From Paenibacillus nanensis (lineage in GTDB: Bacteria > Bacillota > Bacilli > Paenibacillales > Paenibacillaceae), in contig NZ_QXQA01000004.1 of assembly GCF_003583765.1 (NCBI RefSeq), positions 294,171-358,170 on the forward strand: a stretch of 64,000 nt of DNA, written 5' to 3'. Shown one piece after another: positions 5,997 to 15,598 of this stretch; the first letter of the stretch is position 1, and every line of letters starts with the position of its first letter. The notes under the pieces are model-generated. The model was not told the DNA's origin, made no database searches, and saw only the letters and a list, made by a program, of their open reading frames with translations. The position numbers were made by a program, and so were the translations under genes.

Positions 5997-8900
5997 ATGC
6001 CGAATACAAGCTTAAACGCTTTTCATCCCGTCGTGTCCGCCTGGTTCCAGGGCGTTTTCGGCGAGCCTACCGATGTGCAGAGGCAGGCTTGGGCTTCCAT
6101 TGTGGAAGGCCGGCATACGCTGATTGCCGCCCCGACAGGCTCGGGCAAGACGCTGGCGGCATTGCTGCCATGTATAGACGCGGTTGTAAAAAACAAGCTG
6201 AAAGCCGGCTTTCGCGAGAAAGGGGTCCGGCTGCTCTATATTACGCCGCTAAAAGCGCTGAACAACGATATCCAGCACCATGTGCTTGCGTTTGCGGAGC
6301 AGCTTGAGGCGGAAGCAGCGCGAAGCGGGCAAGCATGGCCTGGTCTAGCAAGCGGCGTCAGAACAGGGGATACGCCTTCCTCGAAGCGCGCCGCGATGGT
6401 GAAGAGGCCGCCGGAGCTGCTGATCACGACGCCTGAATCGCTTTATATTCTGTTGACCTCGGAGCAAGGACGGGGCATGCTGCAGGCGGTGAGCCATGTC
6501 ATCGTCGACGAGATCCATGATCTGGCGGGGGATAAGCGGGGCGCCCATCTTTCAGTGTCGTTAGAGCGGCTGGAGAGCTTGACGGGAAGACGCGTGCAGC
6601 GGATTGGCGTATCCGCGACGCAAAATCCGCTTTGGCGAGTCGCGCAATTTCTTGGAGGGTGGACCTCGGAACAAGCGGATTTAAACGATCAAGCTGAAAT
6701 TGCGGATTGTGAGCTTACCGGATCCGAAAGATCCGAAAGAATGCTTGATGAGTCCGATGAAGCGGTTCATGCGGCGCATCCTCTTGGTTATGTCCGGCGC
6801 GACGTTCATATCGTAGAGAGCCGCATGCAGAAGCGGATGAAGGTAGCGGTGACGATGCCGGATACAAGCGCCCCGGCAAACACGCGAGACGCCGTGTGGC
6901 AGCCGATTTTGAAACGGCTGTTCGATCTGATGGAGGGCTGTGCCTCGGTGCTGCTGTTCACGAACAGCAGGCGGTTATGCGAGAGGCTTGTGCTGCGCAT
7001 CAACGATCATGCCGGATTTGAGATGGCAAGAGCGCATCACGGCAGCATGTCGAAGGAGAAGCGGCTTGAGGTGGAGGCGATGCTGAAGAACGGCGAGCTT
7101 CGCTGCCTGGTGGCGACGTCGTCGCTAGAGCTCGGCATTGATGTGGGGCATATCGACCTGGTCATTCAGATCGATTCGCCGCTCGATGCGGCCTCGGGCA
7201 TACAACGGATCGGCCGAGCCGGGCACGCTGTCGGCGACGTCTCCCGCGGCGTGATCGTTGTGCGGCAGCGCGGCGTGCTGCCGGAAGCGGCGGTGCTTGG
7301 CGGAATGATCGCCGCTCGCGAGATTGAACCGATCCGTATTCCTTCAGCCCCGATCGATGTGTTATCCCAGCAAGTGATCGCCATCGTTGCTTCGGCGGAT
7401 ATGACCGTTCCTGAGCTGTACGGATTGCTGCTCCGGAGCGACAGCTATCGCAGCTTAACGTTGGAACAGCTGGAAAGCGTGCTTGCCGTACTGGCCGGCT
7501 TGTATCCGTTCGCCAGGCCTATCGTCGAATGGGACAGGCAGAACGGCTTGCTGCGCAAGCGGGGCAATACGGCAATCGCCGCGATGACGGGCGCCGGCAC
7601 GATCCCGCAATCGTCTCAATATCCGGTCCATCATTTGGACAGCCGGGTTCATCTTGGAGAGCTGGATGAGGAGTTCGTGCATGAGAGCCGGGTAGGCGAC
7701 GTGTTTCTGCTCGGGACAACCTCATGGATGATCCGCAAAATCGATAAGGACCGGGTATACGTATCCGAAGCGTCGAACAGCTTCAGCGAGATACCGTTCT
7801 GGCGGAATGAAGGGCCAGGCCGCACGTTGCGGCTCGGAATGAAGGTCGGGGAGCTGTTCGAAGAGCTGGCCGCTCGTCTTGGCCTGGATCCGGCTCCGAA
7901 TCGGATTCGGAGCCGGCAATGGAGCAGCTGGAGCAATGCTGACGGCTCGCCGATGGATGCCGGCAGGCGGGAAGAGACGATCCGGTGGCTGGAGCGCGAA
8001 TTCGGCATGGAGCCTTTCGCTGGGGGCGAACTGATCGGCTATGTTGCCTCCCAGCATACGTTCAGCGAGCTTCCGTCGGCGAAGCGGATCGTAATTGAGC
8101 ATTACCGCGATATGATGAATCAAACGCATGTCATTTTATTGAACCCGTTCGGAAGAAGAGTGAACCGGACATGGCTTCTTGCGATTCAGCGCCGATTCGA
8201 GCAGGCGCTCCCATATACGTTATACGGTAACGCCAAAGATAACGGCATCGAATTTGTGCTGCCGGAATGGGACGCTTCCTGGCTCCGGATCATTGGAGAA
8301 GTCACGCCGGACAATGTGGAGCCGCTTCTGACGGAGGCCGTCACCGGTTCGCCATTGCTCGCAATCGCATTCCGGCGCATCGCGGAGACAGCGCTGCTGC
8401 TTGCGAGAAGCTTCACGCGGGTGCCGATGTGGCAGAAGCGGCTGCGCAGCGAGGAATTGCTGCGGGAGTCGCTTCCGTATGCGGATTCCTTCCCGTTCTT
8501 GACGGAAGCGATGAAGGAATGCATACACGAGTATCTCGACCTGAAATCGCTGAAGTCTATTTTGTCGTCGATTCGCGGCGGAGAAATTGAGATTGTCGTC
8601 CGAGAGACGGAGTTCCCGTCGCCAATGGCAACACAATTTCTTGCCGATTACGTGAATATGCGAATGTATGAGGGAGACGGATTGGATCCCGCGACCAAAG
8701 CCGGCTTGCTTCATATGAGCAAAGGTCTCGCTGGCGAGCTGTTCGGAAGCGTGGAGCGTGGCGGCGTGCCGGAGCAGGCGATTCGTCAGATGGAAGAGCG
8801 ATTGGAGCGGCGGGAGCGCGAGCTGCAGTCGGCTGAAGATCTGCTCACCCATTTAAAGATCAGGGGAGATTCAAGCTTGGACGAGCTGGTTAGGCTTGGC

Positions 8901-10568
8901 GGGGCGGAGACGGCAAGGTGGCTCGACGAGCTCGTTTCTGCAGGCAGGGCGAAGGCAATCAATCTGCGCGGTCTGCAAGCGGACGAGCCGGTCAGCCGAT
9001 GGATAAGCGCGGACGAAGCCGCTATATATGAAAGCTTCCCGGGCACTCGCGAATCGGCCGTGTTTATTGTTAGCCGTTATGCGGACAACCGTATGTCATT
9101 TACGGAGCCGGAGCTATGCGAGCGTTATCCGGTCCTTTCGCTGCGGGAAGCCCGCGTACTGACAGATGATCTGATCAAAAGCGGCGTTATTCAGCAGGCG
9201 CCGTTTGCCGCCGACGAGAAGGAGCGCATTTGGTGCAGCAGCAAGGTTGCGGGCCAAATCGTCAAATTATCGATTGGAGAAGCGCGCAAGCACGCAAAGG
9301 CGATGGATCCGGAGCGCTGGTGCGGATACTTGGCGCAGCGCCAGCATGCGCTTGAAGGAGCCAGGCTGCGCGGCGCGGTAGGCTTACTGGCGGTTATCAG
9401 CCGCATGCAAGGACTGTTCTTGCCCGCCTCGCACTGGGAGAGCTTCCTCTTCCCTTCGCGCGTCTCGGATTACCGCAAGGAGGAGCTGGACGGATTATGC
9501 GCAAGCGGCGAGGTTATCTGGATCGGCAACCGCGCGGGCGGCCAGAAGGAGGGGCGGATCGCCTTTTTCCTTGCGTCGAATACGGAACTGCTTGCCCCGT
9601 ATGTTGAACAAGCCCATTCCGTAACAACCGCGCATCCGAAGCTGCTGGAGCTGTTGAAAAACGGAGGCGCAAGCTTTCTTACTCAGCTAAGCCGGTTATA
9701 TGGAAAAACGCCGAGCGAGACGTTAACCGAGCTGCTCGACCTCGTATGGGAGGGCAACGCATCGAACGATCAATTCGCGCCGCTTAGAATCAGCATGGCG
9801 AAGAAAGGGAGAGACGGCGGCAAGGGCGGTTCCGGCTTCGGACGCTGGTATTGGACAGGCTCGCTTCACGCTGCTGCGCCTGCCGAAGAAGAAGCTGCGC
9901 CGATTGCCGCTTCCGGAGGCAACAAGCTTCCCCCTTCTTCCTACTGGATCCGCCAATTACTTGACTGTTACGGCATTGTGACCAAAGAGCTTGTGGCCGC
10001 GTATACGCCGTTCCGCTGGGATGAGGTGCTGCCTGTGCTGAACAGGCTTGAGGAATGGGGTGCCGTCACCCGCGGCATATTCGTAGAAGGCGCCGCGGCG
10101 ATTCAGTTTACGACCCCGGAAATTGCGAAGGAGCTTCAGAATGCGAGCGCATCGCAGCCTGGCGGCGCCTTGACGGTGCTGTCGGCAATGGATCCTGCGA
10201 GCCCCTACGGGTTGTTTATCGATTGGCCTCGCAAGTCTTCTGCCAACGCCTCGTTCAGCCGGAAGCCGGGCAGTTATGTCGCCTTGAGCGGCTCCAAATG
10301 GCGGTATTGGATCGAAGGAAACGGGAAGAAGGTCTATACGCTGTCCGACAGCGAACACGGTGAAGCCGGTTCGGTGAAGCCGGAGACGATTAGAGCCGAG
10401 CTCCATTCGGTATTCGGCACGATCCTTCGCCAGCAAGGCTTGACGAAAATCGTCATTGAAGAATGGAACGGCAAACCGGTCGCCGAGTCGGACGGCGGAG
10501 GCATCCTGACGGAAATGGGCGCGGAACGCGACCGGCATTCTTTCGTGCTTTGGATGAGCAGGCTGTAA
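5997..10568 (+). CDS. lhr: Large Lhr-type DEAD/DEAH helicase
   Basis: 1523 aa, about the size of E. coli Lhr. The ATG at 5997 lies 10 nt after GGAG. The N-terminal helicase core shows APTGSGKT (Walker A), VDEIHDLAG (DEIH box), GVSATQNP (motif III), VATSSLELGID and QRIGRAGHAVGD (motifs V/VI). These are followed by the winged-helix/Lhr-core region and a long C-terminal extension like the Lhr-CTD. Lhr proteins translocate 3'-5' on single-stranded DNA and are linked to DNA repair. A short acidic insert near residues 235-265 contains a doubled SER tripeptide, encoded by a tandem repeat at ~6720. It stands alone, with its own terminator. Confidence 0.93.
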   Translation: MPNTSLNAFHPVVSAWFQGVFGEPTDVQRQAWASIVEGRHTLIAAPTGSGKTLAALLPCIDAVVKNKLKAGFREKGVRLLYITPLKALNNDIQHHVLAFAEQLEAEAARSGQAWPGLASGVRTGDTPSSKRAAMVKRPPELLITTPESLYILLTSEQGRGMLQAVSHVIVDEIHDLAGDKRGAHLSVSLERLESLTGRRVQRIGVSATQNPLWRVAQFLGGWTSEQADLNDQAEIADCELTGSERSERMLDESDEAVHAAHPLGYVRRDVHIVESRMQKRMKVAVTMPDTSAPANTRDAVWQPILKRLFDLMEGCASVLLFTNSRRLCERLVLRINDHAGFEMARAHHGSMSKEKRLEVEAMLKNGELRCLVATSSLELGIDVGHIDLVIQIDSPLDAASGIQRIGRAGHAVGDVSRGVIVVRQRGVLPEAAVLGGMIAAREIEPIRIPSAPIDVLSQQVIAIVASADMTVPELYGLLLRSDSYRSLTLEQLESVLAVLAGLYPFARPIVEWDRQNGLLRKRGNTAIAAMTGAGTIPQSSQYPVHHLDSRVHLGELDEEFVHESRVGDVFLLGTTSWMIRKIDKDRVYVSEASNSFSEIPFWRNEGPGRTLRLGMKVGELFEELAARLGLDPAPNRIRSRQWSSWSNADGSPMDAGRREETIRWLEREFGMEPFAGGELIGYVASQHTFSELPSAKRIVIEHYRDMMNQTHVILLNPFGRRVNRTWLLAIQRRFEQALPYTLYGNAKDNGIEFVLPEWDASWLRIIGEVTPDNVEPLLTEAVTGSPLLAIAFRRIAETALLLARSFTRVPMWQKRLRSEELLRESLPYADSFPFLTEAMKECIHEYLDLKSLKSILSSIRGGEIEIVVRETEFPSPMATQFLADYVNMRMYEGDGLDPATKAGLLHMSKGLAGELFGSVERGGVPEQAIRQMEERLERRERELQSAEDLLTHLKIRGDSSLDELVRLGGAETARWLDELVSAGRAKAINLRGLQADEPVSRWISADEAAIYESFPGTRESAVFIVSRYADNRMSFTEPELCERYPVLSLREARVLTDDLIKSGVIQQAPFAADEKERIWCSSKVAGQIVKLSIGEARKHAKAMDPERWCGYLAQRQHALEGARLRGAVGLLAVISRMQGLFLPASHWESFLFPSRVSDYRKEELDGLCASGEVIWIGNRAGGQKEGRIAFFLASNTELLAPYVEQAHSVTTAHPKLLELLKNGGASFLTQLSRLYGKTPSETLTELLDLVWEGNASNDQFAPLRISMAKKGRDGGKGGSGFGRWYWTGSLHAAAPAEEEAAPIAASGGNKLPPSSYWIRQLLDCYGIVTKELVAAYTPFRWDEVLPVLNRLEEWGAVTRGIFVEGAAAIQFTTPEIAKELQNASASQPGGALTVLSAMDPASPYGLFIDWPRKSSANASFSRKPGSYVALSGSKWRYWIEGNGKKVYTLSDSEHGEAGSVKPETIRAELHSVFGTILRQQGLTKIVIEEWNGKPVAESDGGGILTEMGAERDRHSFVLWMSRL

Positions 10569-10593
10569 GAGAGGCTAGATGGAATATATGCAT

Positions 10594-10634
10594 AAACGGT
10601 ATCCAAGCCTAAGGGCAGAGGATGCCGTTTTTTT
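10594..10634 (+). terminator. Terminator of the Lhr-type gene
   Basis: AAACGGTATCC pairs with GGATGCCGTTT (one G-U), followed by T's. Confidence 0.85.
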
Positions 10635-10691
10635 GATGACATGCTTATTTTAGATAATAATTCCGCAAACTAATCTAGAAATAAAAGACGC

Positions 10692-10737
10692 TTGACAGAG
10701 CAGGGGGAAGCCGACTATTATTTAAATAGTTTAAATA
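10692..10737 (+). promoter_or_regulatory. Promoter and operator of the MarR-MFS operon
   Basis: -35 TTGACA (10692-10697) and -10 TATTAT (10716-10721), 18-bp spacing. A perfect inverted repeat TATTTAAA-TAG-TTTAAATA (10719-10737) overlaps the -10, the expected position of an autorepressing MarR operator. A second weaker repeat AGTA..TACT lies ~20 bp downstream. Confidence 0.6.
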
Positions 10738-10791
10738 TATACAACTAAAGTATATAGTACTAAAGGAAATGGTTAGGAGGAGGAGAGGGGG

Positions 10792-11226
10792 ATGCCTACA
10801 CTCGCTAGTCGCTTCCAGCGTTCTGTCACGCTGCTCAATCGCTTGTTCGGCTCGGAGATCATGGAACGGTTAAGCTTTCAAGTTACCGGCACGCAAATGT
10901 ATATGCTTCACTACATTCGGGAGAGCGGAAAGTGCCGGCTTACGGAACTAGCTGAAAAGCTGGACGTGAAGCCGAGCGCAGTAACGGTTATGATTGACCG
11001 TCTCCAAAAAGCAGGGTTTGTGGCGCGGACAAACGATACGGCCGACAGGAGAGTTATTTTTGTCGAGCTGACGGCGGACGGGAACGACATCTTGAAGAAG
11101 GCTCAGCAGATGCGGGAAGAAATTATCGGTTCGTATTTGAGCAATTTTGACGCTGAGGAAGCGCGAATCGCAACGGAAGTGTTGGAGAGAATGGTTGAGC
11201 TCGCGCAGCAATCTCAGACGAAATGA
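10792..11226 (+). CDS. MarR-family transcriptional regulator
   Basis: 144 aa with a purine-rich ribosome site directly upstream. The winged helix spans ~30-100: CRLTELAEKLDVKPSAVTVM is the recognition HTH and TNDTADRRVIFVELT the wing, with the conserved D-R-R. MarR proteins are dimeric repressors released by small phenolic or oxidant ligands. Its gene precedes an efflux pump by 45 bp and follows a palindrome on the -10 box, so it probably represses its own operon. No conserved sensing cysteine stands out, so a ligand-binding mode is more likely than thiol oxidation. Confidence 0.93.
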   Translation: MPTLASRFQRSVTLLNRLFGSEIMERLSFQVTGTQMYMLHYIRESGKCRLTELAEKLDVKPSAVTVMIDRLQKAGFVARTNDTADRRVIFVELTADGNDILKKAQQMREEIIGSYLSNFDAEEARIATEVLERMVELAQQSQTK

Positions 11227-11271
11227 GCAGCAGCATAACATCAACATGTAAAGAGAGAAGGAGAAGGAACC

Positions 11272-12900
11272 ATGGAACATCTGTCGCATAAGCGAAAGGT
11301 AACCATTATGATGGCCATCATAATGGCTATGTTTTTTTCCGCGATTAACCAAACCATCGTCAGTACGGCGATGCCGCGGATTATTGCTGAACTGCAAGGA
11401 ATGGAGTATTACAGCTGGGTCATTACGATCTACATGCTGACGTCCACGATAGCGACCGTGCTTGTCGGTAAGCTGTCGGACATGTATGGACGGAAGCCGT
11501 TTATTTTGATAGGTATCGTCATTTTTATGATCGGCGCGTTGTTAACAGGTTTTTCCACCGATATTTTTGAGCTTATTATTTACCGCGGTATTCAAGGTCT
11601 AGGCGCCGGCATTATTATGGCTTCCGTGTTTACGGCAGTCGGCGACTTGTTCCCTCCTCGCGAGCGGGGCAAATGGACGGGGGTTATGATGGCCGTATTC
11701 GGCTTCTCCAGCGTACTCGGTCCAACGCTTGGCGGCTGGCTTGTCGATAATTTTGCTTGGAAGTGGCTGTTCTGGGTATTCCTCCCGATCGGCGTTATCG
11801 CGTTCTTTATGATTTTGTTCTTGTTCCCGAAAGTGGAAAAGAGCAAAGGCGAAAAGATCGATTATGCCGGCTCGTTATTATTAACCCTATCGATCGTCGC
11901 GCTGCTGCTCGGCTTTTCCTGGGCAGGAACGCAATATCCGTGGGGCGATTATCGGATCATTGGATTATTCGCCGCGGCTGTCGTCTTTGCGGTCATTTTT
12001 GTCCTCATCGAAAGAAGAGCGGCAAGCCCTGTGCTTCCGCTATCCCTATTTAAAAACGATATTGTGACGATTTCCAACGCGATCGGATTTATTATGAACG
12101 CCGGTATGATGGGCGCTCTGATCTACCTGTCGTTCTTCGTTCAAGGCGTTGAAGGCATTTCGCCGACTTATGCCGGCTACGTGACAATGCCAATGTCCAT
12201 TGCGATGGTCGTCATGAGTACCATTATCGGCCGCGTTATTACTAAAACGGGCAAGTATAAGCGGTTCGCGGTCATTGGTCTGCCGATCATGGTTGCGGGA
12301 ATGCTCATCATGGCGTTCATGGACAGCGTGTGGCTCGCCGTTGTGGCCATGGTCGTATTCGGTGTCGGTCTTGGCGTCGGCATGCCGATCTTCTCGCTGA
12401 CCGTACAAAACGCGGTGAAGCCGTCGGAGCTTGGCGTCGCTACCGCATCCTCGCAGCTGTTCCGGAACCTTGGCGGCACGATCGGTATTGCGGTCATGGG
12501 CACAATCATGCAAACGAGCTTGGTCAACAACATGAAGGAAGCGGCCTCTTCCTCGACGGGCTTCGATTTCACGAAGCTGGATCCGGCAGTGGCTGAGCAG
12601 CTGAAGGAATTCCAGAACCCGGAAATGCTGCTTGACCAGCCGAAGCTGGAGCAGCTACAAGCTACGCTTCCTCCGGAAATTCAACCGATTATTTCGCAAA
12701 TGATTGAGACATTGCGCGGCGCGCTTAGCGATTCCCTGACGACCGTATTCCTGGCGGGTACGGCAGTCCTCGTCGTTGCGCTGATCCTGGTCTTCTTCTT
12801 GAGAGAAATCCCGCTTCGCACATCGAACAAGATGCCGGAGCAAGGCTCGGAGCAATCGGAGTCCCATCCGTCTAAATCGCCTTCATTACAAGAGGCATAA
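11272..12900 (+). CDS. MFS multidrug efflux transporter, DHA2 (14-helix) type
   Basis: 542 aa. The ATG follows GGAGAAGGA. There are about 14 hydrophobic segments. The MFS motif A region GKLSDMYGRKPFI sits between helices 2 and 3, and GFSSVLGPTLGGWLVD is the antiporter motif C of drug exporters. This matches EmrB/QacA-type proton-coupled export. A long polar loop before the last helix (residues ~425-475) is rich in Glu, Gln and Leu. Cotranscribed with the MarR gene, which suggests export of a toxic compound sensed by MarR. Confidence 0.93.
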   Translation: MEHLSHKRKVTIMMAIIMAMFFSAINQTIVSTAMPRIIAELQGMEYYSWVITIYMLTSTIATVLVGKLSDMYGRKPFILIGIVIFMIGALLTGFSTDIFELIIYRGIQGLGAGIIMASVFTAVGDLFPPRERGKWTGVMMAVFGFSSVLGPTLGGWLVDNFAWKWLFWVFLPIGVIAFFMILFLFPKVEKSKGEKIDYAGSLLLTLSIVALLLGFSWAGTQYPWGDYRIIGLFAAAVVFAVIFVLIERRAASPVLPLSLFKNDIVTISNAIGFIMNAGMMGALIYLSFFVQGVEGISPTYAGYVTMPMSIAMVVMSTIIGRVITKTGKYKRFAVIGLPIMVAGMLIMAFMDSVWLAVVAMVVFGVGLGVGMPIFSLTVQNAVKPSELGVATASSQLFRNLGGTIGIAVMGTIMQTSLVNNMKEAASSSTGFDFTKLDPAVAEQLKEFQNPEMLLDQPKLEQLQATLPPEIQPIISQMIETLRGALSDSLTTVFLAGTAVLVVALILVFFLREIPLRTSNKMPEQGSEQSESHPSKSPSLQEA

Positions 12901-12922
12901 GAACAATCTTTTGCAACATGGA

Positions 12923-12957
12923 AACCAAGTTTCGGCGATGCTGAAGCTTGGTTTTTT
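12923..12957 (+). terminator. Terminator of the MarR-MFS operon
   Basis: AACCAAG...CTTGGTT hairpin followed by TTTT. Confidence 0.85.
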
Positions 12958-13000
12958 ATTTTTCGCTACCATTTTGAATAGATATATAAAATAAGAACAC

Positions 13001-13029
13001 TTGATCGTATTGGATAATGATGGTAGAAT
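13001..13029 (+). promoter_or_regulatory. Sigma-A promoter of the AraC-type gene
   Basis: TTGATC (13001-13006), 17-bp spacer, TAGAAT (13024-13029). The -10 is embedded in GATGGTAGAATGG, close to the extended -10 motif that recurs at 17.8, 25.0, 34.4, 35.1 and 37.8 kb. Confidence 0.65.
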
Positions 13030-13068
13030 GGAGGAGTTGAACGATATCGATTAGGGGCGGTGTATGGC

Positions 13069-13878
13069 GTGACCACGACAACCACCGAGATGGACCAGAT
13101 TTTAACGTATATTCAAGAAAATATTTTCGAACCGCTCCCGCTTGCGAAGCTGGCGGGACAGGCCGCTTACAGCCCTTATCATTTCACGCGTTTGTTCAAG
13201 GAGCGGATGGGCATATCGCCTCTTTATTATGTGTCTTCGCTGCGCCTTCAGAAAGCGAAAAATATGCTTCTGCATACCAACTTAAGCGTACGCGATATTG
13301 GAATGGAAATCGGCCAGCAGAGTCTAGGCACCTTCACGACGCGGTTCACGCAGAGGGTTGGAATGACGCCGGCGCAATTCCGCCAGACCGCTCCGGAAGC
13401 TCCCCGTTATTTGCAAATGCTGAAAGAGCTGGACAATTGGCGGTCACCGGAGCCTGCGCTAATGAATCACTCGGCGGTTAGAGGAACGGTTCGGTCAGAT
13501 CAGCCATTCCAAGGCGTCGTGTTAATTGGATTGTTCCCAAAGCCAATACCTGAGGGGATGCCGATATACGGTACGCTTATTGGTTCGCTTGGACCATTCG
13601 AAATACCGAATGTTAAGCCAGGAATTTATTATTTAATGGCGACGACGATTTCATGGAGCACAGGAGCTATCGATATGCTGCTGCCTCAGGGGACACTTCG
13701 CACCAGGTCGCATGCCGCCATTGTCGTGCATAGTAGCACGGAGCTGCCCCATCTTGATGTCGAGCTTCATCCGCCTAAGCTGGACGATCCCCCCATTCTG
13801 ATCTCGCTTCCAGTGCTAATGAACAATTTTCTCGGACGGATGGGCGGAAAACAGACGAACGTTCATGTTCTTAAATGA
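13069..13878 (+). CDS. AraC-family regulator with N-terminal DNA-binding domain
   Basis: 269 aa from GTG 13069, which lies 8 nt after AGGGGCGG; GTG 13060 is in frame but has no ribosome site. The AraC DNA-binding domain comes first (residues ~8-105): ENIFEPLPLAKLAGQAAYSP for HTH1 and LSVRDIGMEIGQQSLGTFTT for HTH2. The remaining ~150 residues, which include PEGMPIYGTLIGSLGPFEIP, are not a GyrI-like domain I recognise; they may be a small ligand sensor. No target gene is adjacent apart from the following ABC-F ATPase, which has its own promoter. Confidence 0.88.
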   Translation: MTTTTTEMDQILTYIQENIFEPLPLAKLAGQAAYSPYHFTRLFKERMGISPLYYVSSLRLQKAKNMLLHTNLSVRDIGMEIGQQSLGTFTTRFTQRVGMTPAQFRQTAPEAPRYLQMLKELDNWRSPEPALMNHSAVRGTVRSDQPFQGVVLIGLFPKPIPEGMPIYGTLIGSLGPFEIPNVKPGIYYLMATTISWSTGAIDMLLPQGTLRTRSHAAIVVHSSTELPHLDVELHPPKLDDPPILISLPVLMNNFLGRMGGKQTNVHVLK

Positions 13879-13896
13879 ATATAGACAATTTCGATA

Positions 13897-13926
13897 TTGA
13901 GTTGGGGGGCCGATAACGCTTATAAT
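13897..13926 (+). promoter_or_regulatory. Sigma-A promoter of the ABC-F gene
   Basis: TTGAGT (13897-13902), 18-bp spacer, TATAAT (13921-13926). Confidence 0.7.
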
Positions 13927-13963
13927 ATAGCGAGTATGAAGACTAACAGAAAAGGTGTAATTC

Positions 13964-15520
13964 ATGAGTATATTAAATGTTGAACGTTTAAGCCACGGCT
14001 TTGGAGACCGCGCCATTTTTAACGACGTGTCCTTCCGCCTGCTCAAAGGCGAGCATATCGGACTCATCGGCGCAAACGGCGAAGGCAAGTCTACCTTTAT
14101 GAACATTATTACGGGCAAGCTTCAGCCGGATGACGGCAAGGTTGAATGGTCCAAGCGTATGCGCGTCGGTTATTTGGATCAGCATGCGGTACTGACAAAA
14201 GGCATGACGATCCGCGACGTATTGAAGGGCGCTTTCCAATACCTGTTCGATATGGAGCAGGAGATGAATGAAATGTACGCCAAGATGGGGGAAGTATCCC
14301 CGGAAGAGCTGGAGCGGCTGCTTGAGGACGTCGGCACGATTCAAGATACGCTGACGAATCAGGATTTCTATATGATCGACGCGAAGATCGAAGAGACGGC
14401 ACGCGGACTTGGTTTGACGGATATCGGCCTTGAAAAGGATGTGCACGACCTTAGCGGCGGTCAGCGCACGAAGGTCCTCCTTGCGAAGCTGCTGCTTGAG
14501 AAGCCGGATATTTTGCTGCTTGACGAGCCTACCAACTATTTGGACGAGGTTCATATCGAATGGTTGAAGCGTTATTTGCAAGAATACGAGAATGCGTTTA
14601 TTTTGATCTCGCATGATATTCCATTCTTAAATAGCGTCATTAACCTGATCTACCATATGGAAAATCAACAGCTGACTCGCTATGTAGGCGACTACAATCA
14701 TTTCCAACAGGTCTATGAAATGAAGAAGCAGCAGCTGGAATCCGCTTATAAGCGCCAGCAGCAAGAGATCGCCGACCTGAAGGATTTTGTCGCCCGCAAC
14801 AAAGCCAGCGTCGCGACCCGCAATATGGCGATGTCCAGACAGAAGAAGCTGGACAAGATGGAAGTTATCGAGCTGGCGAAGGAGAAGCCGAAGCCGCAGT
14901 TCAACTTCAAGGAAGGCCGCACATCCGGCCGCGTTATTTTCGAGACGAAGGACCTTGTGATCGGTTATTCAGATCCGTTGTCCCGTCCGCTTGATCTGCG
15001 CATGGAGCGCGGGCAGAAGATCGCGCTTGTAGGCGCGAACGGTATCGGCAAGACGACCCTGCTCCGCAGCATTCTTGGCGAAATTCCAGCGGTGTCCGGG
15101 TCGGTCGAGCTTGGAGACAACCTGGAGATCGGTTACTTCGAGCAAGAAGCGAAGGAAGCAAACTATAATACGTGCATCGACGAGATTTGGAATGATTTCC
15201 CATCCTTTACGCAGTTCGAGGTCCGCGCCGCGCTTGCGAAATGCGGATTGACAACGAAGCATATCGAAAGCAAAATCGCCGTATTGAGCGGTGGAGAAAA
15301 AGCGAAGGTTCGCCTCTGCAAGCTGATAAACCGCGAGACGAATCTGTTAGTGCTCGACGAGCCGACGAACCACTTGGATGTTGATGCGAAGGATGAATTG
15401 AAGCGCGCCTTGAAAGCTTACAAAGGCAGCATTCTATTAATCTCTCACGAGCCTGAATTTTACCGTGAAGTCGTGACCGATATATGGAACTGCGAATCGT
15501 GGACAACGAAGGTATTTTAA
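13964..15520 (+). CDS. ABC-F family ATPase (YfmM-like)
   Basis: 518 aa with two ATPase domains and no membrane helices. Walker A1 is GANGEGKST and Walker A2 GANGIGKTT. The signatures are LSGGQRTKV and LSGGEKAKV, and the Walker B segments LLLDEPTNYLD and LVLDEPTNHLD. The ~80-residue linker between domains is lysine- and glutamine-rich (YKRQQQEIADLKDFVARN), as expected for the P-site tRNA interaction motif. ABC-F proteins act on the ribosome, resolving stalls or protecting against antibiotics. Length and N-terminus resemble B. subtilis YfmM, a housekeeping member rather than a known resistance factor. Confidence 0.92.
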   Translation: MSILNVERLSHGFGDRAIFNDVSFRLLKGEHIGLIGANGEGKSTFMNIITGKLQPDDGKVEWSKRMRVGYLDQHAVLTKGMTIRDVLKGAFQYLFDMEQEMNEMYAKMGEVSPEELERLLEDVGTIQDTLTNQDFYMIDAKIEETARGLGLTDIGLEKDVHDLSGGQRTKVLLAKLLLEKPDILLLDEPTNYLDEVHIEWLKRYLQEYENAFILISHDIPFLNSVINLIYHMENQQLTRYVGDYNHFQQVYEMKKQQLESAYKRQQQEIADLKDFVARNKASVATRNMAMSRQKKLDKMEVIELAKEKPKPQFNFKEGRTSGRVIFETKDLVIGYSDPLSRPLDLRMERGQKIALVGANGIGKTTLLRSILGEIPAVSGSVELGDNLEIGYFEQEAKEANYNTCIDEIWNDFPSFTQFEVRAALAKCGLTTKHIESKIAVLSGGEKAKVRLCKLINRETNLLVLDEPTNHLDVDAKDELKRALKAYKGSILLISHEPEFYREVVTDIWNCESWTTKVF

Positions 15521-15538
15521 TGTAACACGCAAAAATAG

Positions 15539-15580
15539 AAAGCTCTGCAGCGAGTCCTTCTCGTCCTGCAGAGCTTTTTT
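15539..15580. terminator. Bidirectional terminator
   Basis: AAAGCTCTGCAG pairs with CTGCAGAGCTTT, with T's on both sides. It separates the ABC-F gene (+) from the VOC gene (-). Confidence 0.88.
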
Positions 15581-15598
15581 GTTAGGAATGTTTGTTGA

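Noticed and set aside
6715..6745. Tandem repeat in the Lhr-type gene
   Set aside because: Only two short in-frame copies, encoding a repeated SER tripeptide in a loop; probably neutral.
8220..8852. Minus-strand 210-codon frame inside the Lhr-type gene
   Set aside because: Shadow of a GC-rich coding strand; the helicase frame shows family motifs throughout.
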